This document shows positions 1 through 11,643 of a DNA stretch of 64,000 nt, piece by piece. The stretch comes from Trema orientale (lineage: Eukaryota > Streptophyta > Magnoliopsida > Rosales > Cannabaceae), in NCBI GenBank assembly GCA_002914845.1, contig JXTC01000008.1, positions 1,132,178 through 1,196,177 on the forward strand, given 5' to 3'. The stretch's first letter is position 1. Every line of letters starts with the position of its first letter. The notes beneath the pieces were generated by a model. It was not told the DNA's origin, searched no databases, and saw only the letters and a list, made by a program, of their open reading frames with translations. The translations under genes and the position numbers were made by a program.

Positions 1-1676
1 GTTTATTTAGGATTTTATTGTTAGACTTTTGTCTATTTAAGTGTATTATTTTTCAGTTAAATAACAAGGCAGATTAGTTTCATATCTGCTTACATTTACC
101 ATGCATAGGAATCATATATGACTGTTAATTGACCAATTCATTACATTTAATTATATGCGTGCTTGCTTAAATTAAAAAAAAAAAAAACAAAACAAAAAAA
201 AGAACTACCTTCTAAAAGCTGTGCTTGTTGGCATAAGAATCAAGAGCAAGCTTATATGGCAAAAACCGAACAAGAGCTTTATTTGGATGAACCAAGAGTA
301 AGTTCCAATGCTAAGTTGGACATTCTCGACTTTTGGAAAGGAAATCAATTTCGATATCCTAAGCTTGTTGCAATGGCTCGTGACGTTTTAAGCATTCCCA
401 TATCTACGGTTGCCTTAGAATTTGCTTCTAGTATGGGTGGACAAGTGTTGGATCAATATAGGAGTTTATTTAAGCCCGACATAGTTGAGTGCACTAGAGA
501 TTGGCTATTTGGAGACAAAGATAATATGATTATTTACTAAATATTCTTGTTTAAGTCTTATTAAAAGTTTTTCTCTTCCTAAGATTGTGTTATTAAAAGT
601 TAATGTGTATTCTAATCATTATGAAAATTTGCATAGAAAACAAAAAGTCCATTCGTATGGCAGTGAATGAAGTCACTGAGGATGTTTTTAGTTTGGACAT
701 TAATAACTCTAATTCTGCTCAAAACTCTCACAATCCTACTATACAAAATGTTCCAATGGAAGGTAATTTAATGTTTTATTTAATATTAGATTATTAGTTC
801 TCATTTATGATTATGCCTTTTTCATTATGTGATTCTTTTCTTTTCCCTTCACTCTTGAATAGGTTGAAACTTAACATCATTGAAAGATTTGAATCATTGG
901 CAATGTAATGCAATTTGGGATCCTATGAGACACATTTTGAAATTACATTTTGTATTACTGGAACTTTGTTTCTTGGAGGCTTGTTAAGACCTAAGTATTA
1001 CTATTGTTATAGTTAATATGTTTGTGGGATTGAGACAATGGATGTATTGTGTTTGTGTAGGTCTTGTGTGGACAAGACTTTAACTGTTAGAACTTCATGT
1101 TTATTATGCTTTTGTATGGAGAAGATATTAACTCATATGACTTTATTTATTATGCTTTTAGAATTGTTGTGGATTGTTTAGGTTATGCTTGAGGAGACTT
1201 TTAAGTCTTCGGGCCCAAAAATTATGCTTATTCTGCTTTTGGAACTTAGAAATTAGATGTGTTGGCTTGTGTTTTATGTAGTTTATATAATGTTATTTTA
1301 TTTTATTTTGTGTAAATTTAATCTAATTATGTATTAGTGTATAGTTGATTAGTTATGTTAATCTTAATGATAAGTTTTGATACTACTTTTGAGTTAAACA
1401 GGTATAGGTATGTCAATTTTGTGTCTGTAATTTAGGTCACACATTTCAGGTTAATCGTGTAATTAGGCGTGTCAATCTCGTGTCAATGCTACACGATATG
1501 TTTATTAAACAGGTTAGCGTGTCATGTCATGTGACCTGTTTAATAAACGTTTCGTGTTCGTGTTTATGTTTTTGACACGTTTAATAAACATGTCGTATTC
1601 GTGTATTGGTATAATCGTGTCGTGTCAAAACTGTGTCGATCCGAATACGACATATTCACACGAATTGCCAGCCCTA
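1..1676 (+). mobile_element. hAT DNA transposon, 3' part (runs off the left edge)
   Basis: This is the 3' part of a hAT-superfamily element. It contains the end of a transposase gene (163-797), about 600 bp of non-coding sequence, then from about 1400 a subterminal region dense in short CGTGTC/GACACG motifs in both orientations. It ends at 1676 in GCCAGCCCTA. Read inward from 1676, the end is TAGGGCTGGCAATTCGTGT, the same terminus as the complete non-autonomous element at 37785-38362, which has an 8-bp target-site duplication. The 8 bases after 1676 are TTTAATAT; their partner would lie left of the window. The element appears to lie in an intron of the dehydrogenase gene. Seen: the terminus, the repeats and the transposase. 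Inferred: that they belong to one element. Confidence 0.72.
163..797 (+). pseudogene. hAT transposase, C-terminal dimerisation region (degenerate)
   Basis: The 163-540 frame encodes about 125 residues. They match the C-terminal hATC dimerisation domain of plant hAT transposases: a DEPRVSS..LDILDFWKGNQFRYP lead, then MARDVLSIPIST and LDQYRSLFKPDIVECTRDWLF. In active relatives the central block reads roughly ASESAFSxGGRV. Here it reads ALEFASSMGGQV, so the conserved Glu is kept but neighbouring residues have changed. A second short frame (603-797) with LDINNSNS is probably the acidic tail after a frame break. The N-terminal zinc finger and catalytic region lie outside the window. The A-rich start near 170 makes the first Met unreliable. 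The protein would cut and join element ends in the nucleus; this copy looks inactive, although the rest of it cannot be seen. Confidence 0.75.
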
Positions 1677-1886
1677 TTTAATATTAACTCATCTCTAGAA
1701 AAGTATCTGACATGAAATCTTTCTTCAATGGTGAATTATACTGTTTTGAAAGCTGTCATAGATATTCTCTTGGGGACAACCTAAAAGAAATGGATCATTT
1801 ATTTTAAGTGTATTGAGTAGAAAGAAAGTAGTGGTATAAAGTAACATATAAACCTCAGCAACATATAAAGTATGTCAAATTCAAAC

Positions 1887-4800
1887 CTTTCTTGCAACAT
1901 CCATCCCACTAAGGTCATCACGTGGATCTGCAACCAAGCCATGAGGTAAATATCAAACAACATAGGCCTGCTTCATATCCCACAAATGAGTGAGAAAAAG
2001 ACAGCTAAGAAAGTGCCTTCATAATTACATAAAACTCAAGTTAAAATCATGATTTGAATCATTTCCCAATCCATTGATTGAATAGAATTAATTAAAATCT
2101 TCTTTTCCATCTTTGAAATGTGTATGTTTTGCACTTCAAGGAAACACAATTGAGAATTACTAAGCATAAAATTCGGTAGACATCACAACTTCCACAATCA
2201 ACTTTTTTTTTTCATCAGAAAAATTAAAAAATCAGTAATTATAAGACTAATTTAACCCTTTAAACTATTTTCTCCAACACATAATGCAGAATTTTCTAAG
2301 AAATAATGGATAAACGCATAATACATTGATAACAGATAACAACACATCAATGAGCTGCCCGCACATAAACAGGGAAAAGCCAAAACAGCTGCAAAAAGTA
2401 ACCTCATTCTAAGTTAAGAATCTTAAAATTTTGTATCAAATAGAATATTTATCACCTAACTTAACGATTGTAGACATGCATTTCAAACTTCTTACGAAAA
2501 AGCTAAAAGTGGACAAAACCTGGTTCAGTGTAACCCAAGCTTTTAGCAGATTTAACAACTTGGCTAAAGGGCTTCCCATCTTCAACTTCACTCATAACAT
2601 ATCCCAAAGTGCCTAAAATATGTACAAAAAATTATATTTAGAATCAAGATTGTAAAAGTGTAAAATTGACGGTTTGAAGAAAACTCGAGCAAAGCTCAAA
2701 AACAATAATCTAATATAGATTAGTAAATAACCGAGTAAGTCCCAGTACCACTCAAACTCCCAATGATGCGGTGAACGGGATCGCCAGATGAAAGTATGCG
2801 ATTTAAGGAAGCTATGACAGGAAGGCCAGCACCAACCTGCCATATTAAAAATAAATTCATCATCTGTCTAATAATGAAAACAGATCAAACAAAATTTTCA
2901 CAGTGCATAGCATAAAGAACTTAGTTAAATAAATAACACACACACAGACATTAAGTAAAGAAGGCGAAAAAGGTCCTCATAAAGCTACCACAAGTCTTGC
3001 ACAAGACAGACAAAGATAACATACGCACATGTTCTTCTCTTTTCCAACATGTTAGACGTGTATATAAGTTACATAGTAGTAATAAAAGTTTGACCACATA
3101 ATGCCAATTTTGTGTAATTTCATCATCTCTACACATCTGAATTCAGAACCTTTCTGATAGAATAGTGCCTTTTCAGGAATAGGTAAAGCAGATAGAATAT
3201 AACCTTAATAAGATTTCGTGATCCAAAAACAAGTTTTGATATTAGCAATATGGAGGATAGGGATACCATGGTATAATTTTAGGACATATGCAAATGCTAC
3301 TGTTGCAATTATTATTATCATGTCTTAGCCAGGATTCTTATTAGGCATATTTATAGAAGTAGCTTTCATGTGACAGTGATTGAGATAACGAGAAGGAACT
3401 AAGAGCATATACTAGGCATCTCGATTAGCTTGTTCAGCAGCTTTGTAAAGATTTCCCGTGTCCTATGGATTAGTCAAACTATAAAGACTTTCCCAAGATA
3501 TTCCTCCTCCTACCTCTTCTTTTTCTCTCCTCTCCCTATCTCTCTTTCCCCATCTACTTTTTCGACTCTCTTTTTCTCTCTCTCTGTTCTATTTTATATA
3601 CCCATTACCCACCCTACTTCAGATCCTTCGCATAATACATCAATAACTGATGATTGAAGTCATGTTTGGAAAGATAAAGTTCAAGAGTGAACATCTATTT
3701 AACCATCGTGATTATTACTGACCCACCACGAATTTGAGTATTTTAAGAGAAAGCACCACTTTAGTTCTCTCTTTCTTATTAGTTATTATTATTTCGCAAA
3801 TAACAATCTTATTTTTTAAGTCTTCGCAACCCTAGTTCTGACTTTTGACTAGTTCACTAAACACCACAAGATTAGATAAACAAAGCACTATCAGCTTTTC
3901 TCTTATCGCTGCAGTGAGGAAACAACCTTTAAGAACTATCTCCCACTTCTCTTTTACTTAGTCATTCGCAAAACTAAACTTCATAAATAAGAGAATTATG
4001 ACCTAAATACTAAGCCATTACACTGGCCCAAGCATGGTAGTTCTTAAATGTCAAAATTTTTGTGAGTTCTCTCGTAGAAAACAAGATGCTATGGATTTCA
4101 AGCAGAGTGCCCCCTCAAATGAAGGGTTCTAGGAATTACATCTTCTAGCAATTCACCTAGTAATTACCAACAAAAAGCCACCATAATTTTTTTTTTAACA
4201 ATATCAACCCTAAACATAATATTGCAACATGTATAGCAAAAAATAAAATAAAAAATCACTTTGTTGTTGGGAAAAGAAGCTATGAGCTTCACTGAGAATC
4301 AATGTTATCCACTTGGAATGCTCATTTACTTCAGAGAATTTTGTGTCTCTTATATATTCTTTTCTCGAAAAAGGTCACTTACCGTTGACTCATGCCGAAT
4401 GCGACGAGGTTGTGAAACAAGCTTGTCGTAATCCTCCTGTAGACCAGAGAAAGCAAGTTCTTTGAGACATTTCATGTGTCAGTGTTACTGGGCAGGGAAG
4501 AAACAAGAATTACTAAAGTTGAATGACAAACAGAGTCCATCAAAAGAGGACAAAGGAAGAGATCATGCAACAGATAGTATGCAATAATGTTCCTTGCATC
4601 ACATTCAGAAACAGTAATTTCTTCCTATTACCCAACAGAATAACTGCCTAAATCAGTTTACTACCATTTTAGAAGTAAGAGGCTTCTTATTTGCCAAGAC
4701 AACACAACATCCCAGATCAACCGCCCGGTTTAGCACTCCAATAGTCTCCGAACTGGCAGAGCAATCCACAAGAGCCAAGCCTGTTGTAGGAAGTAATAAG

Positions 4801-5690
4801 AAGAAGTCAGAATTCGAAACCAACAACATGAAACACTAACCATGGAAGTCTGATAATGTAACATATAACATCATAGACGCCACAGACCTGTCGATTTACC
4901 CAAGAGTGCAGCACTGTCGACAATTTTCTTGGTCAAGTCTGAACCCGAAAACACTTGGCATTCACCTATGTTGGAGAATAAGTCAGTATCAGTATACCCC
5001 AAAAAATATTAGTCACCCTCATCAACAAAACTAGATTACATGGAAGTACCAGAATCAGTTAGAGTTAACAGAGAAGAAGAAGCCAACTTCAGCCGGCAAA
5101 CTTCCAACAAGTGGTGATCACTTAACTCCATGCTGAACACATCGGGAGCAACAACTAAGGATTTACTATCACAAACTCCTACAACTCTCAAGCGGATTCC
5201 CTGCCACCCACAATGTTTTCCAGTCTAAGAAATGGACATATACATATATACATATATAGCTTTTGAAGACTTAAGAACATGACATAATAAGCATTTCTAG
5301 AAAATAGTACAACAACTGAGCACAAAACAGAAAACCCAGAATCAGAAAATATAGAAATTTTTTAAGAAAATCAAGTATAGATGTTAAAGAAATTCAAAAC
5401 CCCCATAGTTTATGCTTTATGGCATCACCCCCATAAAAAAATTAAATTAAAAAAAAAAAAAAACAGAGAAAACACAGATGGGCAAACGGATGGGCAACGA
5501 TGAAAGAAAAGGAGAGAATGAAGAGGATGATTACCTGGTTGGCGTGAAGTGATCGGCAAGTTACAATGTGTTGGAGGAGCTGGCGCCCAACTCCTCCACA
5601 ACCCATCAGAACCACACGAATGTTCTTCATTGAGTCACTCACTCTTTTGCCTGCGCTTTCTGCTTCTGCTCCCTCCTCTCTCGGCTTCAT
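1887..5690 (-). CDS. homoserine dehydrogenase, monofunctional (exons 1-8; 3' end outside window)
   Basis: Homoserine dehydrogenase reduces aspartate semialdehyde to homoserine with NAD(P)H, in the aspartate-family pathway to threonine, methionine and isoleucine. Exons in transcription order are 5690-5535, 5200-5050, 4965-4888, 4780-4665, 4436-4383, 2836-2749, 2612-2520 and 1927-1887. All junctions are GT..AG and the phases join, giving 259 codons. The Rossmann loop GCGGVG is at residues 30-35. ANKKPLTSK is near 158-166, VGAGLP starts at 186, and DLSGMDVARK ends at 259. By comparison with yeast Hom6, Asp255 and Lys259 are the catalytic pair. Exon 8 ends exactly after that Lys. The family is usually about 375 aa, so about 115 residues are missing; I found no further exon down to base 1. 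Met1 (5690) was chosen; Met21 (5630), just before NIRVVLMG, is an alternative start. There is no aspartate kinase domain. The 1.5-kb intron 2837-4382 shows nothing recognisable. Confidence 0.93.
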
Positions 5691-5851
5691 TCTTATTTCG
5701 GGCTAATATTTGTAAAGAGGGGAAAAGTTGGAGGAAAGAAAAGGTAAAATGTGGGTGTTTGTATGCGGGTCCCATCATTTTTTAATCGAAAAAGTGTCTA
5801 CCCTTCCAATGAATAGGTAGGTACTTATTTGCATTTGCCTTCAATTTCAAG
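5691..5851 (-). promoter_or_regulatory. 5' leader and proximal promoter of the dehydrogenase gene
   Basis: This is the stretch upstream of the first Met of the minus-strand dehydrogenase gene. No convincing TATA box was seen. The space is short, because a repeat terminus (AGGGCTGGC) starts at about 5852, so any distal promoter overlaps mobile DNA. The placement is inferred from gene position only. Confidence 0.3.
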
Positions 5852-6906
5852 AGGGCTGGCACGTCGTGTTGTGTCTCAACCCAAATCGTGTGGGTTATCC
5901 CAAATCGTGTCAGTTACATATTTCACTTACGTGTTACTTGTATCGATGAGTTAAAATAAGGGGATTTAACAATATTAACCTTTTTTCTTTTTTTTTTTTT
6001 GGAAAGCATGCGATGAAAAAAAAAAGGATAATATATAAACTATTTACAAAATTAGAATTTTTATTTAAGTAAAATTTTAAAATTTCAAAACTACCTCTAA
6101 CTCGATTTTAGTCGAAAATTTTTGACCAAGTTGAAAAAATCAAAAGTGAAAGAAGCGGCATAGATAAAACGGTTGACCATGTTCGACCAGAGTCGAGATT
6201 GCTCTCCTACGGTCGAACAGTGGCTCGACCCAAATTGAACACTGGTCGAAAATTTTCGACCTGTGGCTCGATTTTAGTCAAAAGTGTTTTACCAAGGGTC
6301 TAAAATCTCTAGTCACCGGTCGAAAATCAATTGAAACGGCTAAAAGAGGCTGCAATAAAAGTTTGACTACAGTCTAAATTTTTCAACCATAGTCGAGCAA
6401 AGGTGCCACCGAGATCAGGAGCAACGATGGTGGCGGAGTGCTACAGGTGGTGGTAGTGGCAGAAGTAATTTGGGTTGCATTAGAGAAGAATGTATTTTAG
6501 GGTTTGATAAGGAATATAGTATTTAAGTAATTTTAGATGTGTAACATGGCAATAAAAGTTAGTTTTAAAAACATTTATGGGTGAGGTTTTTTTTTTTCAT
6601 CAAGAAAGGCTTAGCAGACCCATTAGGTATAAATTCCCCATTAAAATATATGTAAATAATATAACTGTTAGTTTACTTGAGTTTTTAAATTAAGTTTTAC
6701 TATGGTAGGACAAATTAGTTCATTAGTTTTACGTTTTTCATTTTATTTATAAGAAATTCATAAAAAATATTTTTTCTAAAAATAATTATTTAATATATTT
6801 TACTAAAAAGTTACTTAATCGGGTCAAATCGAGTCAAGTATGTTCAACTTATTACGTAAATTTCGAGTCGTGTCATTGTGTCGTGATTTAAACTGCTACC
6901 CCTATT
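5852..6906. mobile_element. composite hAT-like element with TCGAC/TCGAA-rich interior
   Basis: The left end AGGGCTGGCACGTCGTGT is followed by several AATCGTGTxxGTT motifs. The right side (6820-6906) has GAGTCGTGTCATTGTGTCGTG and closes in CTACCCCT. Both match the subterminal style of the hAT ends at 1676 and 37785. The interior (6090-6420) is different: many short GTCGAA/TTCGAC/GTCGAG words, like the arms of the MULE at 55471-60635. The flanks (ATTTCAAG and ATTTAAGA) agree at only five of eight positions, so I cannot prove a single insertion. A nested insertion or an end-to-end chimera are both possible. No coding region is visible. Confidence 0.45.
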
Positions 6907-7111
6907 TAAGACAGACTAATTTATTTAAAATTTGTGAATTTCGTAATTTCACTGTGTTAGCATTTTGTTTTCTTCATAAATACCAAACAATACATAGGAT
7001 TGACACTTTATTTTCCATCCTAGATATTTTTTCCCCTCTTCTTTTTTCTCTCCAATTTTTTTTTCTTCTCTACCAAACATAGCCTTTGCCCATTTTTTAA
7101 ACTGCATATTT

Positions 7112-7706
7112 ATTAAAAGGATAAAATACTTTATTATCATGATTTATGTTGATATTTGTAGTTTCTTCCTTTACATTTGAAATTTCACTTATACACCCAT
7201 TTTTTACTTATATAGTTATTTTGTCCTAAATTTTATAAATGTAGTGCTAATTTGTCCTAATTAGTAGACACCGTTAGAAAGAAAATTTTTTTACCGTTCA
7301 AATATCAAGTCTTACTAAATAAGAATGAAGAAATGGGATTAAAAAAAACCCATATTTCCTAAGATTTGCATAAACTCTAGCAACTGCAAATTTTTTAAAT
7401 TGAAATTAAGAATAGTGAGTAAGAAATTTAGGGGATTTTCTCAATTTGCATACTCACTAAAGGCGGTTAACCTAGCAAACTCCTTAACGAAGAGTATATC
7501 TAACACATTCATATTTTTATGCTCAGGACATACATAAATTTCTTATGGTATGTTAAACGGGGCAAAATGACACTATATTTACGAAATTAGGGTAAGTAAT
7601 ACCATATCTATAAAATTTGGGGTGTGCATGCAAAATTTCAAAACTAAAGGGGTAAACGACAACTATCAGCAAATTTGGGGGCCATAGGGTACTTTTTATC
7701 CTTATT
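7112..7706. mobile_element. long-TIR, MULE-like non-autonomous element
   Basis: The left arm starts AAAAGGATAAAATACTTTAT. The right arm, read inward from about 7706, starts AATAAGGATAAAAAGTACCC. Both continue into the familiar C/T-rich arm of plant MULE-like elements (TTTxxATTTTGxAATTTxAC and similar), diverged but alignable over more than 60 bp. The interior is AT-rich with no reading frame. No clear 9-bp duplication was found. The family call is inferred from arm length and style. Confidence 0.4.
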
Positions 7707-7838
7707 AAAATGTCCAGGTTATTTGCTTTATAACCAAATGACTGAGTTTACCAATTTGAGTACATATATACAAGTTTTCTTTTATAGAAAAAGGACTTTT
7801 CTTTTATTGCTAAAAAAAAGCATCAATATTGCTGAATA

Positions 7839-7860
7839 TATTATTATTATTATTATTATC
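7839..7860 (+). repeat. TTA/TAT microsatellite
   Basis: A run of about seven ATT trinucleotides within AT-rich intergenic DNA. No function is implied. Confidence 0.8.
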
Positions 7861-8236
7861 AAATGTACATGTCATTTCATTCCTAGAATGAGAAATAAAG
7901 CAAAAAGAGGCACCACTAGTATCTCTCAACATGGAGTTCACATTATCAGCAATAAGATCACTGCTATAACGTACTATGAACCAAGTACATCATACTCTCA
8001 ATAAATAACCTTATGATAACTTTATACGAAATTGATAAAGAATCCCAAAAACACGATAAGCTCAAGATCTTAATACATAACAACAAAAGTTTTACCTTCA
8101 TTATTTTGAACGTTAGCATCAACCCTAATAAAGTTATTCTCCATAAATAGTGCAACAATTTGAGATTAGTCTGCTTCAAGCTCACAAAAAAAAAAAAAAA
8201 AATCACTTTCTATGTACCCAACATGTGTATAAATAT

Positions 8237-8749
8237 ATATATATATGGGCACCAATCCAGTAGGTATTTTTTTTTTTTTACCTATGCATATGTATCAATT
8301 TGGCCAATGAAAATTTTTTTTACACATTTTTTTATATTAAAAAGTAAGAGAGAGAAATAGCATTAATGATGCATGTCTTTTCATGCACATTATTGTAGCC
8401 GTTGGATCACCATTAGATGATGATCCAACGGCTAAGAAAAAAATACCTACACATAGATAAAAAAAAATACCTACTGGATTGGCAACCTATATATATATGG
8501 TTGCCAATCCGGTAGGTATTTTTTTTTTTTACCTATGTGTAGGTATTTTTTTTTTAGCTGTTAGATCATCATCTAATGGTGATCCAACAGCTACAATGAA
8601 GTGCATCAAAAGACGTGCATCATTAATGCTATTTCTCTCTCTTACTTTTTACAATAAAAAAATGTGCAATATAAATTTTTATTGGCCAAATTGATACCTA
8701 TGCATAGGTAAAAAAAAAATACCTACTGGATTAGTGCCCTATATATATA
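8237..8749. repeat. near-perfect inverted repeat of a MITE, bounded and centred by TA microsatellite
   Basis: Two arms of about 240 bp are mirror images about position 8493. The left arm begins GGGCACCAATCCAGTAGGTA at 8247; the right arm ends with its complement (TACCTACTGGATTAGTGCCC) at 8739. GGCAACC at 8481-8487 pairs with GGTTGCC at 8499-8505. TA runs lie at both outer ends and in the centre. Each arm holds AGAGAGAAATAGCATTAATG and an inner palindrome (CCGTTGGATCA...GATGATCCAACGG). A partial third copy of the same unit is at 19136-19253. Transcribed, the locus would fold into a stem of about 240 bp. There are no coding regions. It may be two head-to-head MITEs or one foldback element. Confidence 0.85.
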
Positions 8750-9068
8750 TACACACAAATATATATATTGGGTAAGGGAAGAAAATGTTTCGCCCAAAAT
8801 TTTTTTCAAAAAATATTAATAAAAAATTTGTCCTATTATAAGCAAAAATATTGTTTTACTCTCTATCACTGGTCACATGATATTATATGATATACTTTTG
8901 TATGATATACTTTTTGTTCAAAATTTGGATAGACATTCACAAAACGGTTGTTTTTGCTTCAATATCTCTAGGGGTAGTAAAATGTCTAAATTTAAAAATC
9001 ACGTGCCAAACTGGGAAAAAGATATAATTTTAATAGCCGAAAGACTCTTTAACCCTAAAACTAAGAAC

Positions 9069-9244
9069 AATGCTATGGGGCATTAGTGGTGCCCAGCACC
9101 ACAGTGACATGTATGTTTGTCACTGGATGATTAAATTAATAAACTGAATCTCACATGGGCTCTACTTAAATTATAATTATGATTAGCCAGTGACAGACTG
9201 ACACATCATTGTGGTGCTGGGCACCACTGGTGCCCTATAGCATT
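9069..9244. mobile_element. 176-bp MITE, family A copy 1
   Basis: The terminal inverted repeats start AATGCTATGGGGCA on the left and read AATGCTATAGGGCACC inward from the right. They continue as AGTGGTGCCCAGCACCACA for more than 30 bp. The centre is AT-rich and contains TGAATCTCACATGGGCTCTA. A second copy with the same ends and a recognisable middle lies at 42998-43166 in an intron of the DUF639 gene. There is no coding sequence. The superfamily is not clear because the target duplication is ambiguous. Confidence 0.75.
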
Positions 9245-11313
9245 ATTCTAAAACTAATTTGTTGATATACTGAATGCAAAAGCCGATATAATTAGTTTAA
9301 AACTTTATTTATTGATATTTGTTGTATTGTAAAAACGTATATAGCCACATGAAGCTAGGGTAAATCCTCGTGTGCTTAGATGGATGAGTGTGTATTAGTA
9401 GTCTAGGGTAAATCATTGTAAATGTTTCTTATGAAAATTGATATAAATGATCTTTTTTCAATAAAACAAAAACAGGTGTAAACATAATAAAATTAGGTGT
9501 AAAAAAGAGCTATATGTTATGAATAATCAATCTTAAGGAACCTATAAATTCAAGCACTAATAAATTTAGTCCAATCCTTTATAAGTCTTACTTGTAATGA
9601 GCAGAAGTTATTAATTTTGGTTCATTTTATAAAATTTTAGTTCATTTTATAAGCCTAAAATTGTACTTTCGAATTATATATTTACTATAACAACATCATT
9701 AAATAAATAAATAAGTGTGTCCATTTAGTAATTATTGTCACTCGCAATTTGTTCATAGGGGATACCACATACACTGCATGTAGTGGGATTATTTTACCCT
9801 ACAATAAATTCAGGGTAGTTTCAGAGTGGGTCGGGTTTTTTGCCTCGCTCCGAAATCACCCCGTTTTATTAAAGAAAAAAAATAAAAATAAAAAATACTT
9901 GACTCCTTAATCCACCCTCAACTTTATGTATGAAAAGTAAAATAGGTGAAAATTAAGAAGTTCTTACTGATCAAAATCAATAATTAACTTCTCATATCTC
10001 TCATTCTTCTTGAGCTTATCTCTAAGTTTTGAGTTTTGGTGGTGGTTTTTGGATAAAGCACCATGTTCTTGATGGATCGATCTAAGGAGCTGTTTAGTAT
10101 GGGGTTTTCTTAGAAAAGGAATAGGAATCTGGAAGATTCTTCTTATGCTTGGTAAGTAGTAGAACCATTGTTAAAAATCTAGGAAAGAGATTTACGTGGG
10201 TACCACCATCCCTCAAAGTGTGGTAGTATGAAATTGATGCAAAACATAATAAACACTTCAGATATATCATTAATACTATTAATTAGAATATAAGGGTGAT
10301 TATTCGGTCATTATCCGATTTTTAAATTAGAGATTTGTTATGTTTAAATTCTTTTAGTTAGTTTCATAGCTAATTATGACTCTTAGTTGGTCATCTATTA
10401 ATAAGCTTGTTAATTTAATTATTGTCAAACTAGATGACTAAATTATAGAAGTTTCCTCTTTCAGATTCTCCTCAAGTTTTGATCTGTTCTCTTTCTTTTC
10501 TACCTATTCATTTATTTTCTATCTAAATTTTTGTATTATCTACACGTTCTATCTAGTCCTACTCCATAAACTCAGTAAAACATGTGGTGCTTGTATACAA
10601 AGGAAAGCAAACACCACCAAAAAAACTTAGAAACCACACGCCTCACTCGATATAAAAAGTTTAGCCGTCTCGTCCCCGACACAGACAGTCTATATCTCAC
10701 ATTCGGTCACTCATCCCTGACGTTGACTGAGGTCATATCTAGCATCGTCTATCTCTATTTTTAGGTTTAGTCTCTCCTCTCACTTCCTTTTTTCTAATCT
10801 CTTCCTTTTGACAACTTATTGTGATTTTGGTTTGGCAAAGGATTTCGTCGGTCAAAGATCCATAAAACACTTTCTAAGTAGTGATTGATTTGATGTCTCA
10901 TAGCATCATGATGTGATGCTATATATTATGGTTCTCTAAGTGGTTAATTAATCTACTTTCATATTATGAAAAAATTATCATGCTTTTCATCAGTTTATGA
11001 TTAATATGAGTATTTTGGATTGCCCTAAAATAAGTATGGATCCTAGAATGAAATATATGAAGTTTTATATATAATTATTACTTAGATATTTATGGTTATA
11101 AATTATGAAAGAATTTTAATAGAAAATAATTTAATAAATTTTACAATTTGTAATTTAATCACGTATATCTTTTTTTTTTCAAAATAAAAAAAATTAAAAT
11201 TGAAGAACGATGAGATAGGAAAAGACAAACATTCAAGATGGATATGCGACAAAAATAAATTTTTTACCTATGGTAACGTATGTGAGAATGCAAGAATATG
11301 TCTTTTACTAAAC
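9245..11313. other. gene-free AT-rich intergenic DNA
   Basis: I see no supported gene here. Short frames (for example 10582-10764) lack any recognisable domain and have no splice context. A G/T-rich patch near 9790-9870 with GTGGGTCGGG resembles the edge of a decayed hAT-type repeat, but no matching end was found. Confidence 0.5.
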
Positions 11314-11643
11314 AAAATGCAAAGAATAAAGATACAATCCTCCCCCACCCCCCACCCCTGCCTCTTTTGTATAGACTCAAAATCGATTTATAATTTTTTT
11401 GATAAGTCTTAATATTATTTCCAAATTATACTTATACTATTTTTTTAAGTAAATTATCATTATTACAGTTGTTATTGTAAAATGCAAAGAATAAAGATAC
11501 AATCCCCCCCCGACCCCCCACCCCTGCCTCTTTTGTATAGACTCAAAATCGATTTATAATTTTTTTGATAAGTCTTAATATTTTTTTCCAAATTATACTT
11601 ATACTATTTTTTTAAGTAAATTATCATTATTACAGTTGTTATT
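11314..11643. repeat. 165-bp direct tandem duplication
   Basis: Two head-to-tail copies (11314-11478 and 11479-11643) both begin AAAATGCAAAGAATAAAGAT. Both include the C-rich patch CCACCCCTGCCTCTTTTGTA and both end TTACAGTTGTTATTGT. The copies differ mainly in the C-run (CTCCCCCACC against CCCCCCCGACC) and in one T-run, so the duplication is recent. No gene is affected. Confidence 0.92.

Noticed and set aside
1524-1715. 63-codon frame
   Set aside because: It runs through the CGTGTC-type subterminal repeats of the hAT element and past its end; it is not a gene.
1677-1886. Candidate ninth exon of the dehydrogenase (TTTTAG/GTTGTCCCCAAGAG on the minus strand)
   Set aside because: The translation does not match the expected continuation of the family after DVARK and soon hits AT-rich stops.
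8160-8694. Two frames containing a shared IYMVANPVGIFFF-like stretch
   Set aside because: They come from the inverted-repeat MITE; the similarity is due to the repeat, not to related genes.
10582-10764. 60-codon frame
   Set aside because: No recognisable domain, no splice context and no similarity to neighbours that I can see.
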